This document shows, piece after piece, positions 7,282-16,750 of a DNA stretch of 59,128 nt. Numbering within the stretch: position 1 is the first letter of the stretch; each line of letters begins with the position of its first letter. The notes beneath the pieces were generated by a model. It saw only the letters and a list, made by a program, of their open reading frames with translations, had not been told where the DNA came from and ran no database searches. The stretch covers positions 1-59,128 of the forward strand of contig JAKPOQ010000033.1 in assembly GCA_029547745.1 (NCBI GenBank), read 5' to 3'. This stretch comes from Actinomycetes bacterium (GTDB lineage: Bacteria > Actinomycetota > Thermoleophilia > UBA2241). The translations under genes and the position numbers were made by a program.

Positions 7282-8690
7282 TGTGCACCCGCCGCGTCGC
7301 CGCCCGCGGCGCGGCCATCGCCTTCGCGGCCATCGCCTTCGCCTTGGTCTTCGCGGTGCGTTCGTCCGCCTTCCTCGTCGCGGCCCGTCCCGGCGCCGCG
7401 CCGGTCGCGGTCGCAGAGGGCGGCGTCGAAGCGCGCGTAGCGCGCCGCCTCCGCCGCCGGCAGCCGCGCCTCGACGACGACGCCCTCGGGGGTGTGCTCC
7501 TCGCGCAGGTCGCTGGCGACGCCGCGCAGGCGGTTCATCGCCGCGCCCTCGGTGTACGGGAACAGCAGGCGCACGGGTCGCAGGGCGCGGTCGAAGAAGG
7601 CGGCGATCCGGGCGCGGAGCTCGTCGAGCCCCTCCCCCGTCGCCGCCGAGATGTAAGCGGCGTCCGGGTACGTCGCTTCGAGGCGGGCGCGCCGCGCCGC
7701 GTCGTCCAGCAGGTCGGTCTTGTTGAAGACGAGGATCCGCGGCGCGTGCGAGCCGATCATGTCGAGCACGTCGGCGACCGTCTTCTCGCGCGCCGCGATC
7801 TCGTCCATCTCGAGGCTTGCGTCGGCCACGACGAGGACGACGTCGGCGATCGTCGTCTCTTCCAGCGTCGAGGCGAACGCATCGACGAGCTGGTGCGGCA
7901 GCTTGCGGATGAACCCGACCGTGTCGGTGATGACGTAATCGCGGTCGCGGTAGCGGAAGGAGCGCGTCGTCGGGTCGAGGGTCTCGAACAGGCGGTCGGC
8001 GACGGGGACGTGCGCGTCGGTGAGCGCGTTCAGGAGCGTGGACTTGCCCGCGTTCGTGTACCCGGCGAGGGCGATGAGCGGGACGGAACTGCGCAGGCGA
8101 CGAGCGCGCTGCGTGCGCCGCGTCCTGGCCATGCGCTCGATGCGCTGTCGGAGCACCTGGATGCGCCGGCGGATGACGCGGCGGTCGACTTCGAGCTTCG
8201 TCTCGCCGGGACCGCGCATGTCGACGCCGGCGCCGAGGCGCGAGAGCACAAGGCCTTTGCCGCGCATGCGCGTGAGCTCGTACTCGAGCTGCGCCAGATG
8301 GACCTGCAAGGTCCCCTCGAGCGAGTGGGCGTGCTTCGCGAAGACGCTGAGGATGAGCTCGGTCCGGTCGAGGACGTCGGCGTCGACGGCGTCGAGCACT
8401 GCAGCGACCTGACCCGGCGTGAGGTCGTCCTCGCAGACCGCGACCGTCGCGCCCGACGCCTTCACCGCCGCCTTGAGCTCGGCCATCTTGCCGCGGCCCA
8501 GGTATGCATGCGGGTCGGGCCGATCGCGATGCTGGACGACATCGGCGAGCCACTCGATGTCCGCCGAGCGCAGAAGCTCCTTGATCTCGGCCAGATGCTC
8601 GTCGTCCGCGGCCGCGTGCGCCTCGCCGCCGGGCAACACGGCGAACACGACGGCGCGCGGCGGACTGACGGCGGTGGATCCGTCGGTCAT
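7278..8690 (-). CDS. hflX: ribosome-associated GTPase HflX
   Basis: A 470-residue HflX-family GTPase, which rescues or splits stalled ribosomes. The N-terminal HflX domain (PDPHAYLGRGKMAELK) is followed by the coiled linker GPGETKLEVDRR. The G domain has GYTNAGKST, DTVGFIRKLP, NKTD and a G5-like SAATGEG. The last 45 residues form an Asp/Glu/Arg/Gly-rich tail. ATG at 8690 is preferred because the longer in-frame extension only translates the 32-bp tandem repeat. The Shine-Dalgarno site is weak. Confidence 0.92.
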   Translation of the reverse strand: MTDGSTAVSPPRAVVFAVLPGGEAHAAADDEHLAEIKELLRSADIEWLADVVQHRDRPDPHAYLGRGKMAELKAAVKASGATVAVCEDDLTPGQVAAVLDAVDADVLDRTELILSVFAKHAHSLEGTLQVHLAQLEYELTRMRGKGLVLSRLGAGVDMRGPGETKLEVDRRVIRRRIQVLRQRIERMARTRRTQRARRLRSSVPLIALAGYTNAGKSTLLNALTDAHVPVADRLFETLDPTTRSFRYRDRDYVITDTVGFIRKLPHQLVDAFASTLEETTIADVVLVVADASLEMDEIAAREKTVADVLDMIGSHAPRILVFNKTDLLDDAARRARLEATYPDAAYISAATGEGLDELRARIAAFFDRALRPVRLLFPYTEGAAMNRLRGVASDLREEHTPEGVVVEARLPAAEAARYARFDAALCDRDRRGAGTGRDEEGGRTHREDQGEGDGREGDGRAAGGDAAGAQ

Positions 8691-8702
8691 GATCTCGTGC
8701 GT

Positions 8703-8766
8703 GTCGGACCCCCAGTCCTTCGTGCCGCACCCCCGTCGGACCCCCAGTCCTTCGTGCCGCACCCCC
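8703..8766. repeat. perfect 32-bp tandem repeat, two copies
   Basis: Copies at 8703-8734 and 8735-8766 are identical, starting GTCGGACCCCCAGTCC. They fill the whole gap between the dapL stop and hflX, and the second copy touches the dapL stop codon. Confidence 0.92.
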
Positions 8767-9929
8767 TACAGGCGCACGCGCTCGGCGATGCGCTGGACGG
8801 CCTCGTGCAGGCGAGCGTCGGGCACCGTGAGCGAGAAGCGGACGAAGCCCTCGCCGGAGGGGCCGTAGGCGGCCCCCGGCGAGACGATCACGTCCGCCTG
8901 CTCCAGCACGAGCTCGGTGAAGCTCGCCGAAGTGTGCCCCTCGGGGACCGGCGCCCACAGGTAGATGGTGCCCTTGGGCGGCGTCGCCGACAAGCCGATG
9001 GCGCGCAGCGCCTCGACGAGGAGGTCGCGGCGGTGGGCGTACACGTCGCACATCTCGCGCACGCAGTCCTGCGGGCCGTCGAGGGCGGCGGCGGCGGCGC
9101 GCTGCACGGCGCCGAACATGCCCGAGTCGACGTTCGTCTTGAGGCGCCAGTACGCCTCGACGACCTCCGCGTCGCCGACGATCGCGCCGGCGCGCCAACC
9201 CGTCATGTTGTAGCTCTTCGAGAGCGAGAACAGCTCGACGCCGACCTCTTTCGCCCCCGGCGTCGCGAGGAAGCTCGGGGCCACGTAGCCGTCGAAGGTG
9301 ATGTCGGCGTAGGCGTTGTCGTGCACCACGACGAGGTCGTTGGTCTTGGCGAAGGCGACGAGGCGGGCGAAGAAGTCGTCTTCGACGACGGCGCCGGTCG
9401 GGTTGTTCGGGTAGCAGACGAAGAGCATCTTCGCCCGCTCGAGGACGTCGGCCGGGACGGCCTCGAGGTCCGGCTGGAAGCCCAGCTCAGGCACCAGCGG
9501 CAGAGGGACCGCCTCGGCGTCGGCGAGCAGTGGCCCGGCGGTGTAGACGGGGTACCCGGGATCGGCCGCCAGGCAGACGTCGTCGGGGTCGAGCAGCGTC
9601 GTGCAGATGTGGGCGACCCCCTCCTTGGCGCCCAGGAGGGGGACGATCTCGGTCTCGACGTCGAGGGTCACGCCGAACCGGCGCGCGTAGTACCCGGCGA
9701 CCGCCTCCCTGAAGGCCGGCTCCCCGCGGTTGCTCGGATACTGGTGCGTCGCCGGGTCGCGCGCGCCGGCGATCAGCGCCTCGACGATGTGGCCGGGCGT
9801 CGGCATGTCGGGGTCGCCGATGCCGAGACTGATGACGTCGACGCCGGCGGCGCGGCGCGCCGCCACCTTGCGCTCGATCTCAGCGAACAGGTATGGAGGA
9901 AGGTCCTGTACGCGCCGTGAGGGTGTCAT
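8766..9929 (-). CDS. dapL: LL-diaminopimelate aminotransferase
   Basis: A 387-residue class I/II PLP aminotransferase. It has GIGDPDMPTP near the N-terminus, CYPNNPTGAV, HDNAYADITFDG and the PLP-lysine motif SLSKSYNMTGWR. Its best family match is DapL, which converts tetrahydrodipicolinate to LL-diaminopimelate in one step. dapF follows closely upstream, and dapA and dapB are elsewhere in the window. Other members of the family act on aspartate or alanine, so the assignment leans partly on this context. ATG at 9929 follows GGAGAG. Confidence 0.82.
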   Translation of the reverse strand: MTPSRRVQDLPPYLFAEIERKVAARRAAGVDVISLGIGDPDMPTPGHIVEALIAGARDPATHQYPSNRGEPAFREAVAGYYARRFGVTLDVETEIVPLLGAKEGVAHICTTLLDPDDVCLAADPGYPVYTAGPLLADAEAVPLPLVPELGFQPDLEAVPADVLERAKMLFVCYPNNPTGAVVEDDFFARLVAFAKTNDLVVVHDNAYADITFDGYVAPSFLATPGAKEVGVELFSLSKSYNMTGWRAGAIVGDAEVVEAYWRLKTNVDSGMFGAVQRAAAAALDGPQDCVREMCDVYAHRRDLLVEALRAIGLSATPPKGTIYLWAPVPEGHTSASFTELVLEQADVIVSPGAAYGPSGEGFVRFSLTVPDARLHEAVQRIAERVRL

Positions 9930-9974
9930 GGCTCTCCGGACATAGTCGTAGAGGGGGCCTCGGCGTCCGCTGCC

Positions 9975-10844
9975 CTATTCCAGGTGACGGAGGAACTCCT
10001 GCGAGAGGTCGCCGTGGTAGATCTCCTCGGCCGGCCCGGTCATGAACACGCGCCAGTCGTCGCCGACCTCGACCTCCAACGTGCCGCCGGGCAGTTCGAC
10101 GGTGACGGGGCTTGTGCACTGGCCGGTCTTGACGAGGGCGACGGCCGTCGCCGTCGCCCCGGTGCCGCAGGCGCGGGTCTCCCCCACGCCCCGCTCCCAG
10201 ACGCGGACCTTGGCCGTGTGCTCGTCCACGACCCTCACGAACTCGACGTTGGCCTTGCGCGGGAAGTGCTTGTGCTCCTCGATCATCGGTCCGACCTCGT
10301 GCAGAGGGACGAGCTCGAGGGGCCAGGGCGACTGGATGACGGCGTGCGGGTTGCCGACGTCGACGAAGGTGAAGGTGAAGTTGCGGCCGGCGGCGTGCAG
10401 CGAGGCGTTGACGGCCTCGTCGTCGAAGCCGGCGAGCTTCTCGCCGCCGAACCGGGCGGCGCCCATGTCGACGCGGACGAGGTCGCCGTCGAGGAGCGTC
10501 GGCTTGATCTCGCCGGCCGCCGTCTCGAGAGTGACGACGTCGCCGTGGAGCGACCCCTCCATCTTGAGCTTGCGGGCGACCATGCGCACCCCGTTGCCGC
10601 ACATCTCGGCCTCGCTGCCATCGGGGTTGAAGATCTGCAGGCGGAAGCGGTCCTCGCCGGTCCGTGGTCCGACGACGAGGATGCCGTCGCTGCCGATGCC
10701 GAGGTTACGGTCGCAGAGCAGGCGTACGCGCTCCGGCGTCAAGGCGAAGGGGACCTGGTCGCGATGGAGGAGGATGTAGTTGTTCCCGAGGCCCTGCCAC
10801 TTCGAGAACTGCATCTTGCCGGGGCCCTGCCACTTGACCGTCAC
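9975..10844 (-). CDS. dapF: diaminopimelate epimerase
   Basis: A 289-residue enzyme interconverting LL- and meso-diaminopimelate by a two-cysteine mechanism. Both active-site motifs are present: NPDGSEAEMCGNG and ETRACGTGATA. GTG at 10844 is preferred because GGAGG lies 8 bases upstream; ATG at 10814 (279 residues) has a poorer site but a more usual N-terminus, MQFSKWQGLGN. The extra 10 residues contain KWQGPG, a copy of KWQGLG produced by a 33-bp-period duplication. The stop lies 45 bases upstream of the dapL start. Confidence 0.92.
   Translation of the reverse strand: MTVKWQGPGKMQFSKWQGLGNNYILLHRDQVPFALTPERVRLLCDRNLGIGSDGILVVGPRTGEDRFRLQIFNPDGSEAEMCGNGVRMVARKLKMEGSLHGDVVTLETAAGEIKPTLLDGDLVRVDMGAARFGGEKLAGFDDEAVNASLHAAGRNFTFTFVDVGNPHAVIQSPWPLELVPLHEVGPMIEEHKHFPRKANVEFVRVVDEHTAKVRVWERGVGETRACGTGATATAVALVKTGQCTSPVTVELPGGTLEVEVGDDWRVFMTGPAEEIYHGDLSQEFLRHLE
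10783..10835. repeat. 33-bp-period duplication at the dapF start
   Basis: Twenty-base copies at 10783-10802 and 10816-10835 match at 18 positions and are 33 bases apart, so the duplication is in frame. It creates two KWQG segments at the DapF N-terminus and places two candidate start sites in front of the gene. Confidence 0.75.
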
Positions 10845-10925
10845 GCGCGACACCTCCATGGGAGCGACCGAGAACCCATCGTACCACGGCGCCTCGAAGC
10901 GGCTGAGCGGCAGGGAGCGCGCGCG

Positions 10926-10983
10926 CCGCGCGGTGTCGGAAGCACGAGAGACGCGCGGCGCGCGGTGTCGGGAGCACGAAAGG
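10926..10983. repeat. 32-bp-period direct repeat upstream of dapF
   Basis: Copies at about 10926-10951 and 10958-10983 share GCGCGGTGTCGG followed by AGCACGA and differ at a few bases. They lie in the 181-base gap (10845-11025) between miaA and dapF, which otherwise shows only GC-rich self-complementary sequence. Confidence 0.7.
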
Positions 10984-11025
10984 CGCGCGCCGCGGATGCC
11001 GCGCAGGGCGCGCGCCCGCGGTCGG

Positions 11026-11958
11026 TCAGCCGGTGACACGCGCGAGGAGAGCAGCGGCGACCTCGTCGGGCGGCCGCCCCTCCACCGGCTCGCGCAGCGC
11101 CTCGGGCAGTTTGCGCATCCAGGTGAGCTGGCGGCGCACAAGGGCATGGGTGCGCGAGCGCATCGCGGCGGCCGCCTGCTCGAGCGTGAGCTCGCCGTCG
11201 AGGACGCCGAGGAGCTCGCGCACACCGATCGCCTGGGTGACCGTGCGTGAGAGCGGACCGGCAGCCCGGGCGCTCCGGACCTCGTCCAGGGCGCCGGCGG
11301 CGAGCATCGCCTGCACGCGGGCGTCGACGCGCTCCCGCAGGCGCGCGCGCTCAGGTTCGAGGGCGACGAGGCGATGCGGATAGCGCTCCGGCAGGCGCCA
11401 GAGGGCGCCGCGCTCAGCCGCCGCCAGCGGCCGTCCCAGCACGCGCACGGCCTCGAGGGCGCGAACGACGCGCCGCGGGTTCGCGGCGTCGACGCGCGCG
11501 GCCGTGACGGGGTCGAGCGAGCGGAGCTCGGCGAGGACCCCGTCCGGGTCGCGCGCCCACGCCGCTTCGAGGGCGCGCCGCAACGCGGGGTCGGGCCGGC
11601 CGGCGAACGTGAGCCGGCCGAGCGCGGCGCGCAGGTACAGTCCGGAGCCGCCCTCGACGACGACCGGCACGCCACGGGCCAAGATGTCGTCGATGGCCGC
11701 GTGGGCGGCCTCGGCGTAGGCGGCCACCGACCACTCGTCCCGCGGGTCGACGAAGCCGACAAGGTGGAACCTGGCCCGCGCCATGAGCTCCGCCGACGGC
11801 TGGTTGGTGAGGATCGGCAGGCCGCGGTACACCTGCATCGAGTCGGCGACGACGATCTCGGCGCCCAGGCGCTCCGCCAGCGCCACGGCGACCTCGGTCT
11901 TGCCGAGGCCCGTGGCGCCGAACAGGGCGACCACGCAGCCGCGCGCGTCGTCAGTCAC
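11026..11958 (-). CDS. miaA: tRNA dimethylallyltransferase
   Basis: A 310-residue enzyme adding a dimethylallyl group to A37 of tRNAs reading UNN codons. It has the P-loop [11 protein letters not shown], the DSMQVYRGL segment and [12 protein letters not shown]. MiaB, which acts next on the same base, is three genes upstream in the operon. GTG at 11958 overlaps the AMMECR1 stop by 8 bases; the longer frame upstream only runs through AMMECR1. Confidence 0.93.
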   Translation of the reverse strand: MTDDARGCVVALFGATGLGKTEVAVALAERLGAEIVVADSMQVYRGLPILTNQPSAELMARARFHLVGFVDPRDEWSVAAYAEAAHAAIDDILARGVPVVVEGGSGLYLRAALGRLTFAGRPDPALRRALEAAWARDPDGVLAELRSLDPVTAARVDAANPRRVVRALEAVRVLGRPLAAAERGALWRLPERYPHRLVALEPERARLRERVDARVQAMLAAGALDEVRSARAAGPLSRTVTQAIGVRELLGVLDGELTLEQAAAAMRSRTHALVRRQLTWMRKLPEALREPVEGRPPDEVAAALLARVTG

Positions 11959-12535
11959 GCGGCGGGTCGCCCTCGTGGTAGCGGGTGACCGTGAAGCGTT
12001 CCAGCGAGAAGTCCTCCCAGGGGGCGATGCCGGCCTTCTGCAAAGCGATCGCGAGCTGGGTGGCGACAGTGTCGACACCCTCGAGGTCGGGGAGCAGGAC
12101 GCCGCGCCTGAACCCCGATGAGACGATGACGCCGTAGCGTGAGGGGTCGAGGTCCGACTTGTCGCACGGCTCCGACGGGCTGAGGACGTCGACGCTCACG
12201 CTCAGGTCGTCGAGCTCCTCCGGCCGGAGGGGCGGGAACCGGGGGTCATGGAAGGCCGCCGAGTAGGCGTTGCGCGCGATCTCGGCGCCGAGGTCGGGTT
12301 CGGCCGGGGCCAGCGTGCCGATGCAGCCGCGCAGCTCGCCACGCTTCTTGAGCGAGACGAAGCAGGCGGCCGGGCGGTCGTAGAAGGGGTCGTCGGGTGG
12401 CGGCGGGGCCGGCTGCCCGTGGACGAACGCCTCGACGCAGGCGCGGGCATAATCGGCCGGTCCCCGTCCGGGGCCGGACGTGTCGGCGCCTGGTCTGCGG
12501 CCTCCCGCGTCGGTCTTCCCCGGTCCGCCGGACAT
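11951..12535 (-). CDS. AMMECR1-domain protein (AmmeMemoRadiSam system A)
   Basis: A 194-residue protein dominated by an AMMECR1 domain, including the invariant ELRGCIGTL and the [13 protein letters not shown] segment. The domain is found across life; its biochemical function is unresolved. It is immediately downstream of a MEMO-family gene (7-base gap), the pairing called AmmeMemoRadiSam. The third partner, a dedicated radical SAM protein, is not adjacent here. ATG at 12535 follows AAGG. Confidence 0.85.
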   Translation of the reverse strand: MSGGPGKTDAGGRRPGADTSGPGRGPADYARACVEAFVHGQPAPPPPDDPFYDRPAACFVSLKKRGELRGCIGTLAPAEPDLGAEIARNAYSAAFHDPRFPPLRPEELDDLSVSVDVLSPSEPCDKSDLDPSRYGVIVSSGFRRGVLLPDLEGVDTVATQLAIALQKAGIAPWEDFSLERFTVTRYHEGDPPRD

Positions 12536-12542
12536 GCGCGCC

Positions 12543-13331
12543 TTAACCCTCGGCCTGCGCTTCGGGGCGCCCGAAGCGCGCCACGAGGTAGCCGACCCCG
12601 AACGGGCCCTCGTAGCTGTAGACGTGCGGATCGACCACGGCGTCGTCCCCGAGGAAGCCGCCGAGGGCGATGAACGAGCGCAGGCCACACTCGCCGGCGC
12701 CGGCGACCAGACTGCGGTCGAGCTCGGCGAGCGACGCCAAGTCGCCGGTCTCGGCAGCTCTGACGACCGCTTCGTCGAACATCGCGCCGCAGGGGTCGTA
12801 CCCGGCGGGCGCGCCCGGGATGAGCCTGTGCGAGAGGTCGCCCGAGGCGACGAAGACCACGTCCCGTCCCAGCTCTTCGGCGCACCGTCGGACCAGTTGG
12901 CCGAGGGCGCGATGCTTGCTGTAGGCGTTGACGATGGAGAGCGAGACGAGACGTCGGGGGTGCAGGAAGCTGATCGGGACGAGGACGCCGTGGTCGAGCA
13001 GCTCGTCTTCAGTGGGCACCAGATCGACCGTCCGGTCGCCGCCGGCGAGAGCGAGCAGCAGGTCGACGAGCGCGGGATCGTTCTCGAACGAGAACGACAC
13101 CTGTGGACAGCCGAAGCCGCTGAAGTCGCCACTGAGGCGCGGCGCGACCTTGATCGTGTGGGCGTCGGCGTAGCCGGGCGTATGGGGCGAGATCACGACG
13201 GCGGTCTCGAACTCGCCGAGGTCGTTCCCCAGTGCCCTCATGCCCCGCACGGTAGCCTCGACCTTGGCGAGCGAGGCGCCCCCGATCTCGGGGATGAGGA
13301 GCGGCGGATGGGGACAGATACAGCCGCGCAT
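12543..13331 (-). CDS. MEMO-family / LigB-like protein (AmmeMemoRadiSam system B)
   Basis: A 262-residue protein with the fold of class III extradiol dioxygenases. Metal-ligand-type residues are visible in [21 protein letters not shown] and [15 protein letters not shown]-family proteins bind metal, but bacterial roles are not established. ATG at 13331 has GGAGGAG 6 bases upstream, so the longer open frame upstream is not used. It lies between miaB and the AMMECR1 gene in an RNA-modification and DAP-synthesis operon. Confidence 0.82.
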   Translation of the reverse strand: MRGCICPHPPLLIPEIGGASLAKVEATVRGMRALGNDLGEFETAVVISPHTPGYADAHTIKVAPRLSGDFSGFGCPQVSFSFENDPALVDLLLALAGGDRTVDLVPTEDELLDHGVLVPISFLHPRRLVSLSIVNAYSKHRALGQLVRRCAEELGRDVVFVASGDLSHRLIPGAPAGYDPCGAMFDEAVVRAAETGDLASLAELDRSLVAGAGECGLRSFIALGGFLGDDAVVDPHVYSYEGPFGVGYLVARFGRPEAQAEG

Positions 13332-13348
13332 GAGTGGCTCCTCCCTGT

Positions 13349-14692
13349 CTAGCTCCGCGCCGTCCGACCTCGCAACGTCGTCGAGGTCGCGGCCTCGATC
13401 TCGACTTCCACTATAGTACCCGGCTGGGCGCAGCCCGTGAAGTTCACCGTCACGTTCTGGCGGGTGCGTCCGCGAAGGCCGTCGCCGTGGCGGCTCGGGC
13501 CCTCGACCAGGATCTCGGCTCGACGTCCGACCCAGCGGCGATTGGCTGCGAGGGCGAGCTCCTGGGTGAGGTCGATGAGCCTCTCGACACGCTCCCGGCG
13601 CACGTCCTCCGGGACCTGCTCGGGGAGCGCGGCCGCAGCGGTGCCCTCGCGAGCCGAGTACACGAACGTGAAGGCGCCCTCGAAGCGCGCTGCGCGCACG
13701 ACCTCGAGCGTCGCCGCGAAGTCGGCCTCCGATTCGCCCGGAAACCCGGCGATGAGGTCGGTCGTGACGCTGATGTCGGGGACGGCGGCGCGCAGGGCGG
13801 CGACGCGTTCGAGGAACGCGTCGGCGGTGTAGGCGCGCCGCATGGCGGCGAGGACCGTGTCCGACCCGGATTGCAGGGGCAGGTGCACGTGCTCGCACAC
13901 CGTCGGCAGCTCGGCGACGACGGCGACGAGGTCGTCGCAGAGGTCCTTGGGGTGCGAGGTCATGAAGCGCAGCCGGGAAACGCCGCCCTCGGCGTCGAGG
14001 AGGCGCAGGAGGGACGCGAAGTCCAGGGCGTCTCCCCTCCCGGCGCGGCGCAGGTCGAGCCCGTACGCGTTCACGTTCTGGCCGAGGAGGGTGACCTCGC
14101 GCACGCCGTCGGCGGCGAGGGCCTGCACCTCGGCCAGGATCGCCGCCGCATCGCGACTGCGCTCCGGGCCGCGCACGTAGGGCACGATGCAGTACGAGCA
14201 GAAGTTGCTGCAGCCGGACATGACCTGGACCCAGGCCTGGAAGGGACGGGCCCGGCGTCCGGGAAGCTCGCCGCTGAGGTCAGGGCCATCCTCGAAGAAA
14301 CCGGGGCGGCCGGACGGCCCGCCGGCTTGGCCGGCGGGCTCCACGGCCGCCCGTAACAGCTCGGGCAGCCGGTGCAGGTTCTGCGGCCCCAGGGCGCCGT
14401 CGACGAACGGGAAGCGGCGGAAGAAAGCCCCCGGTCCCGACTGCGGCAGGCAGCCGGTGACGAGCACGACCCGGGCCGGGTCCTCGCGCTTCAGGCGCGC
14501 CGCTTCGCTGAGGTGGCCGGCGATGCGGTCGTCGGCGCTCCGGCGCACGGTGCAGGTGTTGTAGACAAGGACGTCGGCCTCGTCCGGCGCCGGGACCGGC
14601 GCCAGCCCCTCGGCCTCGAGCGCATACCTGATGCGCTCGGCGTCGTGCTCGTTCATCTGGCAGCCGAACGAGCGCAGGTAGTACGTGCGCAT
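13349..14692 (-). CDS. miaB: tRNA-2-methylthio-N6-dimethylallyladenosine synthase
   Basis: A 447-residue radical SAM methylthiotransferase modifying A37 of tRNA after MiaA. The UPF0004 domain carries cysteines in SFGCQMNEHD, NTCTVR and VTGCLP; the radical SAM motif is CSNFCSYC; a TRAM domain closes the protein. A roughly 30-residue Gly/Pro-rich linker separates the first two domains. ATG at 14692 has GGAGG 5 bases upstream; the GTG one codon earlier is less well spaced. Confidence 0.94.
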   Translation of the reverse strand: MRTYYLRSFGCQMNEHDAERIRYALEAEGLAPVPAPDEADVLVYNTCTVRRSADDRIAGHLSEAARLKREDPARVVLVTGCLPQSGPGAFFRRFPFVDGALGPQNLHRLPELLRAAVEPAGQAGGPSGRPGFFEDGPDLSGELPGRRARPFQAWVQVMSGCSNFCSYCIVPYVRGPERSRDAAAILAEVQALAADGVREVTLLGQNVNAYGLDLRRAGRGDALDFASLLRLLDAEGGVSRLRFMTSHPKDLCDDLVAVVAELPTVCEHVHLPLQSGSDTVLAAMRRAYTADAFLERVAALRAAVPDISVTTDLIAGFPGESEADFAATLEVVRAARFEGAFTFVYSAREGTAAAALPEQVPEDVRRERVERLIDLTQELALAANRRWVGRRAEILVEGPSRHGDGLRGRTRQNVTVNFTGCAQPGTIVEVEIEAATSTTLRGRTARS

Positions 14693-14728
14693 CACGTCCT
14701 CCCCACGGGGCGGCGCCCGGGGTCGCGT

Positions 14729-16261
14729 CTACTTGGCGTACTCCACGGCCCGGTTCTCGCGGATGACCGTGACCTTGACCTGGCCCGGGTAGTCGAGCTG
14801 GGTCTCGATCTCTTTGGCGATCTCGCGCGCGAGCAGCGCGGTCCCGCCGTCGTCCACTTCCGCCGGCTTGACCATCACGCGGACCTCGCGCCCGGCCTGC
14901 ATCGCGTAGCACTTCTCGACGCCGCTGTGCTTCTCGGCGATCTCCTCGAGGGCCTCGAGCCGCTTGACGTAGTTCTCGAGCGACTCGCGACGGGCGCCGG
15001 GACGCGCCGCCGAGATCGCGTCGGCCGCCTGCACGAGGACAGCCTCGACCGTCTGCGGCTCGATGTCCTGGTGGTGGGCCTGGATCGCGTGCACGACGCT
15101 CTGCGACTCGCGGTACTTCCTGGCGAGCTGCTGCGAGATCTCGGCGTGCGAGCCGTCCACCTCATGGTCGACCGCCTTGCCGATGTCGTGGAGGAGGCCG
15201 GCGCGCCGGGCGATCTTGACGTTCGCGCCGAGCTCGGCCGCCATGATGCCGGCGAGGTGGGCCACCTCGACCGAGTGGTTGAGGACGTTCTGACCGTAGC
15301 TCGTCCGGTACTTGAGGCGTCCGAGGAGCTTGACGAGCTCGGGCGCCAAGCCGTGCACGTTGGTGTCGAAGCACGCCTGTTCGCCGGCCTCCTCGATCGT
15401 CGCTTCGACCTCGGCTTGAGCCTGGGCGTATGTCTCCTCGATGCGCGCCGGGTGGATGCGCCCGTCGGCGATGAGCTTCGTCAGCGTGAGGCGGGCGATC
15501 TCGCGGCGCACGCCGTCGAAGCCCGAGAGGACGACGGCCTCGGGCGTGTCGTCGATGATGAAGTCGATACCAGTGACGTTCTCGAGGGCGCGGATGTTGC
15601 GCCCCTCGCGGCCGATGATGCGGCCCTTCATGTCGTCGGAGGGCAGGTTGACGACGGAGACGGTCGTCTCGGCGACATGGTTGGCCGCCGTCCGCTGGAT
15701 GCTCAGCGAGAGGATGTTGCGCGCCCGCCGGTCGGCCTCGCGACGCGCCTCCTCCTCGACCTGGCGCACGAGCTTGGCCATGTCGTGTCGGGCCTCCTCC
15801 TCGGTCCGCTTGAGCAGCTCCTCGCGCGCCTGCGCCGTGCTCATCCCCGAGACGCGCTCCAAGGTCCCGACGATCTCCTGGCGAGCGGCCTCGACCTCCT
15901 CGGTCAGCTTCTCGATGTTCGCCTCGCGGTCGCGCAGCGACTGGTCGCGCCGGTCCTGCTCGACGGCGCGCGCCTCGAGCTGCTCCTCGCGCTGGATCAT
16001 GCGCTGCTCGGCGCCGGCCAGCTCCGCGCGCCGCTCGCGCAGCTCCTCCTCGACCTCGCTGCGGACCTTGTGGACCTCTTCCTTGGCCTCGAGCCGAGCC
16101 TCCTTGAGGATGGTCTCGGCCTCGCGACGGGCGTCGCGGACGAGCCGCTCCGCCTCGCGCTCGGCCGTCGCCGCGCGACTGCCGGCCAAGGCCCGACGGA
16201 TGAAGTATCCGGCGGCGAGGCCGGCGGCCAACGCCACCACCACGTACAGTGCAGTCATCAT
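14729..16261 (-). CDS. rny: ribonuclease Y
   Basis: A 510-residue membrane-anchored endoribonuclease that starts mRNA decay. An N-terminal transmembrane helix ([17 protein letters not shown]) is followed by a long coiled coil to about residue 190. Then come a KH domain ([16 protein letters not shown]) and an HD domain ([10 protein letters not shown], with a later HHQD). Two adjacent ATG codons (16261 and 16258) are possible starts. An intrinsic terminator sits only 30 bases before the start, inside the leader. It heads the long minus-strand operon running to the nudix gene. Confidence 0.95.
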   Translation of the reverse strand: MMTALYVVVALAAGLAAGYFIRRALAGSRAATAEREAERLVRDARREAETILKEARLEAKEEVHKVRSEVEEELRERRAELAGAEQRMIQREEQLEARAVEQDRRDQSLRDREANIEKLTEEVEAARQEIVGTLERVSGMSTAQAREELLKRTEEEARHDMAKLVRQVEEEARREADRRARNILSLSIQRTAANHVAETTVSVVNLPSDDMKGRIIGREGRNIRALENVTGIDFIIDDTPEAVVLSGFDGVRREIARLTLTKLIADGRIHPARIEETYAQAQAEVEATIEEAGEQACFDTNVHGLAPELVKLLGRLKYRTSYGQNVLNHSVEVAHLAGIMAAELGANVKIARRAGLLHDIGKAVDHEVDGSHAEISQQLARKYRESQSVVHAIQAHHQDIEPQTVEAVLVQAADAISAARPGARRESLENYVKRLEALEEIAEKHSGVEKCYAMQAGREVRVMVKPAEVDDGGTALLAREIAKEIETQLDYPGQVKVTVIRENRAVEYAK

Positions 16262-16292
16262 CTTGCGTTCCCCTCACTGTCGTCGCCGCACG

Positions 16293-16317
16293 AAAAAAGC
16301 CGGGCGCGACGCCCGGC
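16293..16317 (-). terminator. intrinsic terminator in the rny leader, possible attenuator
   Basis: On the minus strand GCCGGGCG pairs with CGCCCGGC around a 3-base loop, followed by six Ts (16298-16293). The T-run ends 31 bases before the rny ATG. There is no room for a promoter between it and rny, so rny transcripts must read through it. It could instead end a transcript from recX (stop at 16750) or a small RNA from the intervening gap. Confidence 0.75.
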
Positions 16318-16749
16318 CTGTGCTGCGCTCGCACCGGCACGCGATACCGAGAACGAAGATGTCACGTCGCAGGGGTCACGACACGCACAGTTCAGTACAG
16401 GTCAAAACCTCCCAAACCTCTCTGCCTGACCCCTGTCGTCGTTGTCAATCGCTTCGACGCTGACGCGCCGTCGTCGTATCGCATGTGCCCGCGCGAGGAA
16501 CGTCACTACAGTCCACGCGTCTCATTCGCGCACGACGATACTACGCAAGCGGCGGACGAGCGTCAATTCGGCGCACTACGTCCACCCCTCTTGGCGCGCC
16601 GCGCCTTCGCGCACGGCGACGCAGGCTCGGACTGCCGGAGCACGTCGACGACCCTGCGCCCCCGGCGCTGCAGTCCCGCGGACTCCGACGTACCGCGCCC
16701 CTCGGCGCTGCAGTCCCGCGGACTCCGACGCACCGCGCCCCCCGGCGCT
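16318..16749 (-). other. long gap between recX and rny
   Basis: No protein gene is evident. On the minus strand a perfect TTGACA is at 16443-16448 and TTGACC near 16400, but no good -10 lies at the right spacing. The part next to recX is occupied by a 40-bp tandem repeat. The gap could encode the rny leader or a small RNA ending at the terminator at 16293-16317. Confidence 0.4.
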
Positions 16750-16750
16750 T
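16664..16750. repeat. 40-bp tandem repeat at the recX 3' end
   Basis: Copies at 16664-16703 and 16704-16743 differ at two bases, and a third partial copy begins at 16744 and runs into the recX stop codon. Each copy contains the small hairpin AGTCC-CGC-GGACT. Confidence 0.85.

Noticed and set aside
12543-13898. Longer N-terminal extension of the MEMO protein
   Set aside because: It would overlap miaB, is Arg/His-rich without conservation, and the ATG at 13331 has an ideal GGAGGAG site.
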